Positions 63,838-64,000 of a stretch of 64,000 nt of DNA are shown here, piece after piece. Positions within the stretch are counted from its first letter, which is position 1. Every line of letters begins with the position of its first letter. The notes beneath the pieces were generated by a model that had not been told where the DNA came from, ran no database searches, and worked only from the letters and a program-made list of their open reading frames with translations. The position numbers and the translations under genes were made by a program. Source of the stretch: Agrococcus sp. Marseille-P2731 (lineage in GTDB: Bacteria; Actinomycetota; Actinomycetes; Actinomycetales; Microbacteriaceae). The stretch lies in contig NZ_FPEG01000002.1 of assembly GCF_900117395.1 (NCBI RefSeq), positions 738,445 through 802,444 of the forward strand, read 5' to 3'.

Positions 63838-64000
63838 TCAGATCTTCAGGTACCTGCGGATCGCGACCGCTGCCGCGACGCCGGCGAAGAGCACGCCGAT
63901 GGCGATCAGAACGGGCGCGACGACGAGCGCGTCCTCCACCGTCACGATGGCGATGGTCTGCAGCATGGGCGCCACGTAGCCCTGCAGGAAGAAGTGCACG
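63838..64000 (-). CDS. ftsX: Cell division protein FtsX, C-terminal end (partial)
   Basis: The minus-strand frame entering from the window edge reads HFFLQGYVAPMLQTIAIVTV, then VVAPVLIAIGVLFAGVAAAV and ends AIRRYLKI with a stop at 63838. A final transmembrane helix ending in RRYLKV-type residues is the FtsX C-terminus. FtsX with FtsE forms the ABC-like complex that activates septal peptidoglycan hydrolases. Only 53 codons are inside the window. Its position upstream of smpB supports the call. Confidence 0.85.
   Translation of the reverse strand, partial: VHFFLQGYVAPMLQTIAIVTVEDALVVAPVLIAIGVLFAGVAAAVAIRRYLKI

Overview
The window is a high-G+C actinobacterial chromosome segment, most likely from the family Microbacteriaceae (an Agrococcus-like organism is my best guess). 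The signs are the very G+C-rich coding sequence, the syntenic blocks yceD-rpmF-rnc-mutM, sigR/rsrA, aroA-rsgA-hisN and ftsX-smpB, the fused 2-oxoglutarate decarboxylase Kgd, the actinobacterial GuaB1 and Pol I-like exonuclease/polymerase, and a tmRNA tag ending KRTDFALAA. The first ~128 bases are not genomic: positions 91-128 are a degraded copy of the Nextera read-1 adapter and transposon end, so the window starts at a contig end and the 3' end of smc is lost.

Layout. 0.1-10.7 kb: smc, two paralogous GNAT acetyltransferases, an aldehyde dehydrogenase, a 42-bp tandem repeat, a DUF2461 protein, then mutM, rnc, rpmF and yceD. 10.8-16.3 kb: a 13E12-type (DUF222/HNH) gene split by a ~3.8 kb island of visibly lower G+C. 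The island carries a class II Fic protein, a convergent DUF262-HEPN gene pair and, at its right edge, a serine-recombinase fragment. The two gene halves rejoin exactly in frame. 16.3-33.5 kb: MFS transporter, SUMF1-like protein, SDR, metY-metX, a GT87-like membrane protein, two CNNM/CorC proteins, guaB1, a Pol I-like polymerase, an HNH nuclease and kgd, ending at a very strong hairpin. 33.5-54.5 kb: an exopolysaccharide or cell-wall glycopolymer locus. It holds the initiating sugar-phosphate transferase, glycosyltransferases, chain-length/tyrosine-kinase protein, flippase, polymerase, a giant secreted LamG/PKD protein, and a tightly coupled six-gene operon (CDP-alcohol transferase, two glycosyltransferases, CapK-like adenylate enzyme, acyltransferase, cytidylyltransferase). 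54.5-64 kb: rsrA/sigR, aroA-rsgA-hisN, a lipoprotein, a VOC protein, rhodanese, succinate-semialdehyde dehydrogenase, tmRNA, pfkA, smpB and the 3' end of ftsX.

How the parts work together. The glycopolymer locus appears to encode most of a Wzx/Wzy-type pathway. The 48.9-54.5 kb operon probably adds a CDP-activated alcohol phosphate and an acyl group. tmRNA and SmpB form the ribosome-rescue pair. A perfect 19-bp inverted repeat flanks the tmRNA gene and would fold the precursor into a processing stem. The most interesting accessory region is the 13E12 island, which looks like a degraded serine-integrase element carrying candidate phage-defence or toxin genes (DUF262-HEPN and Fic).
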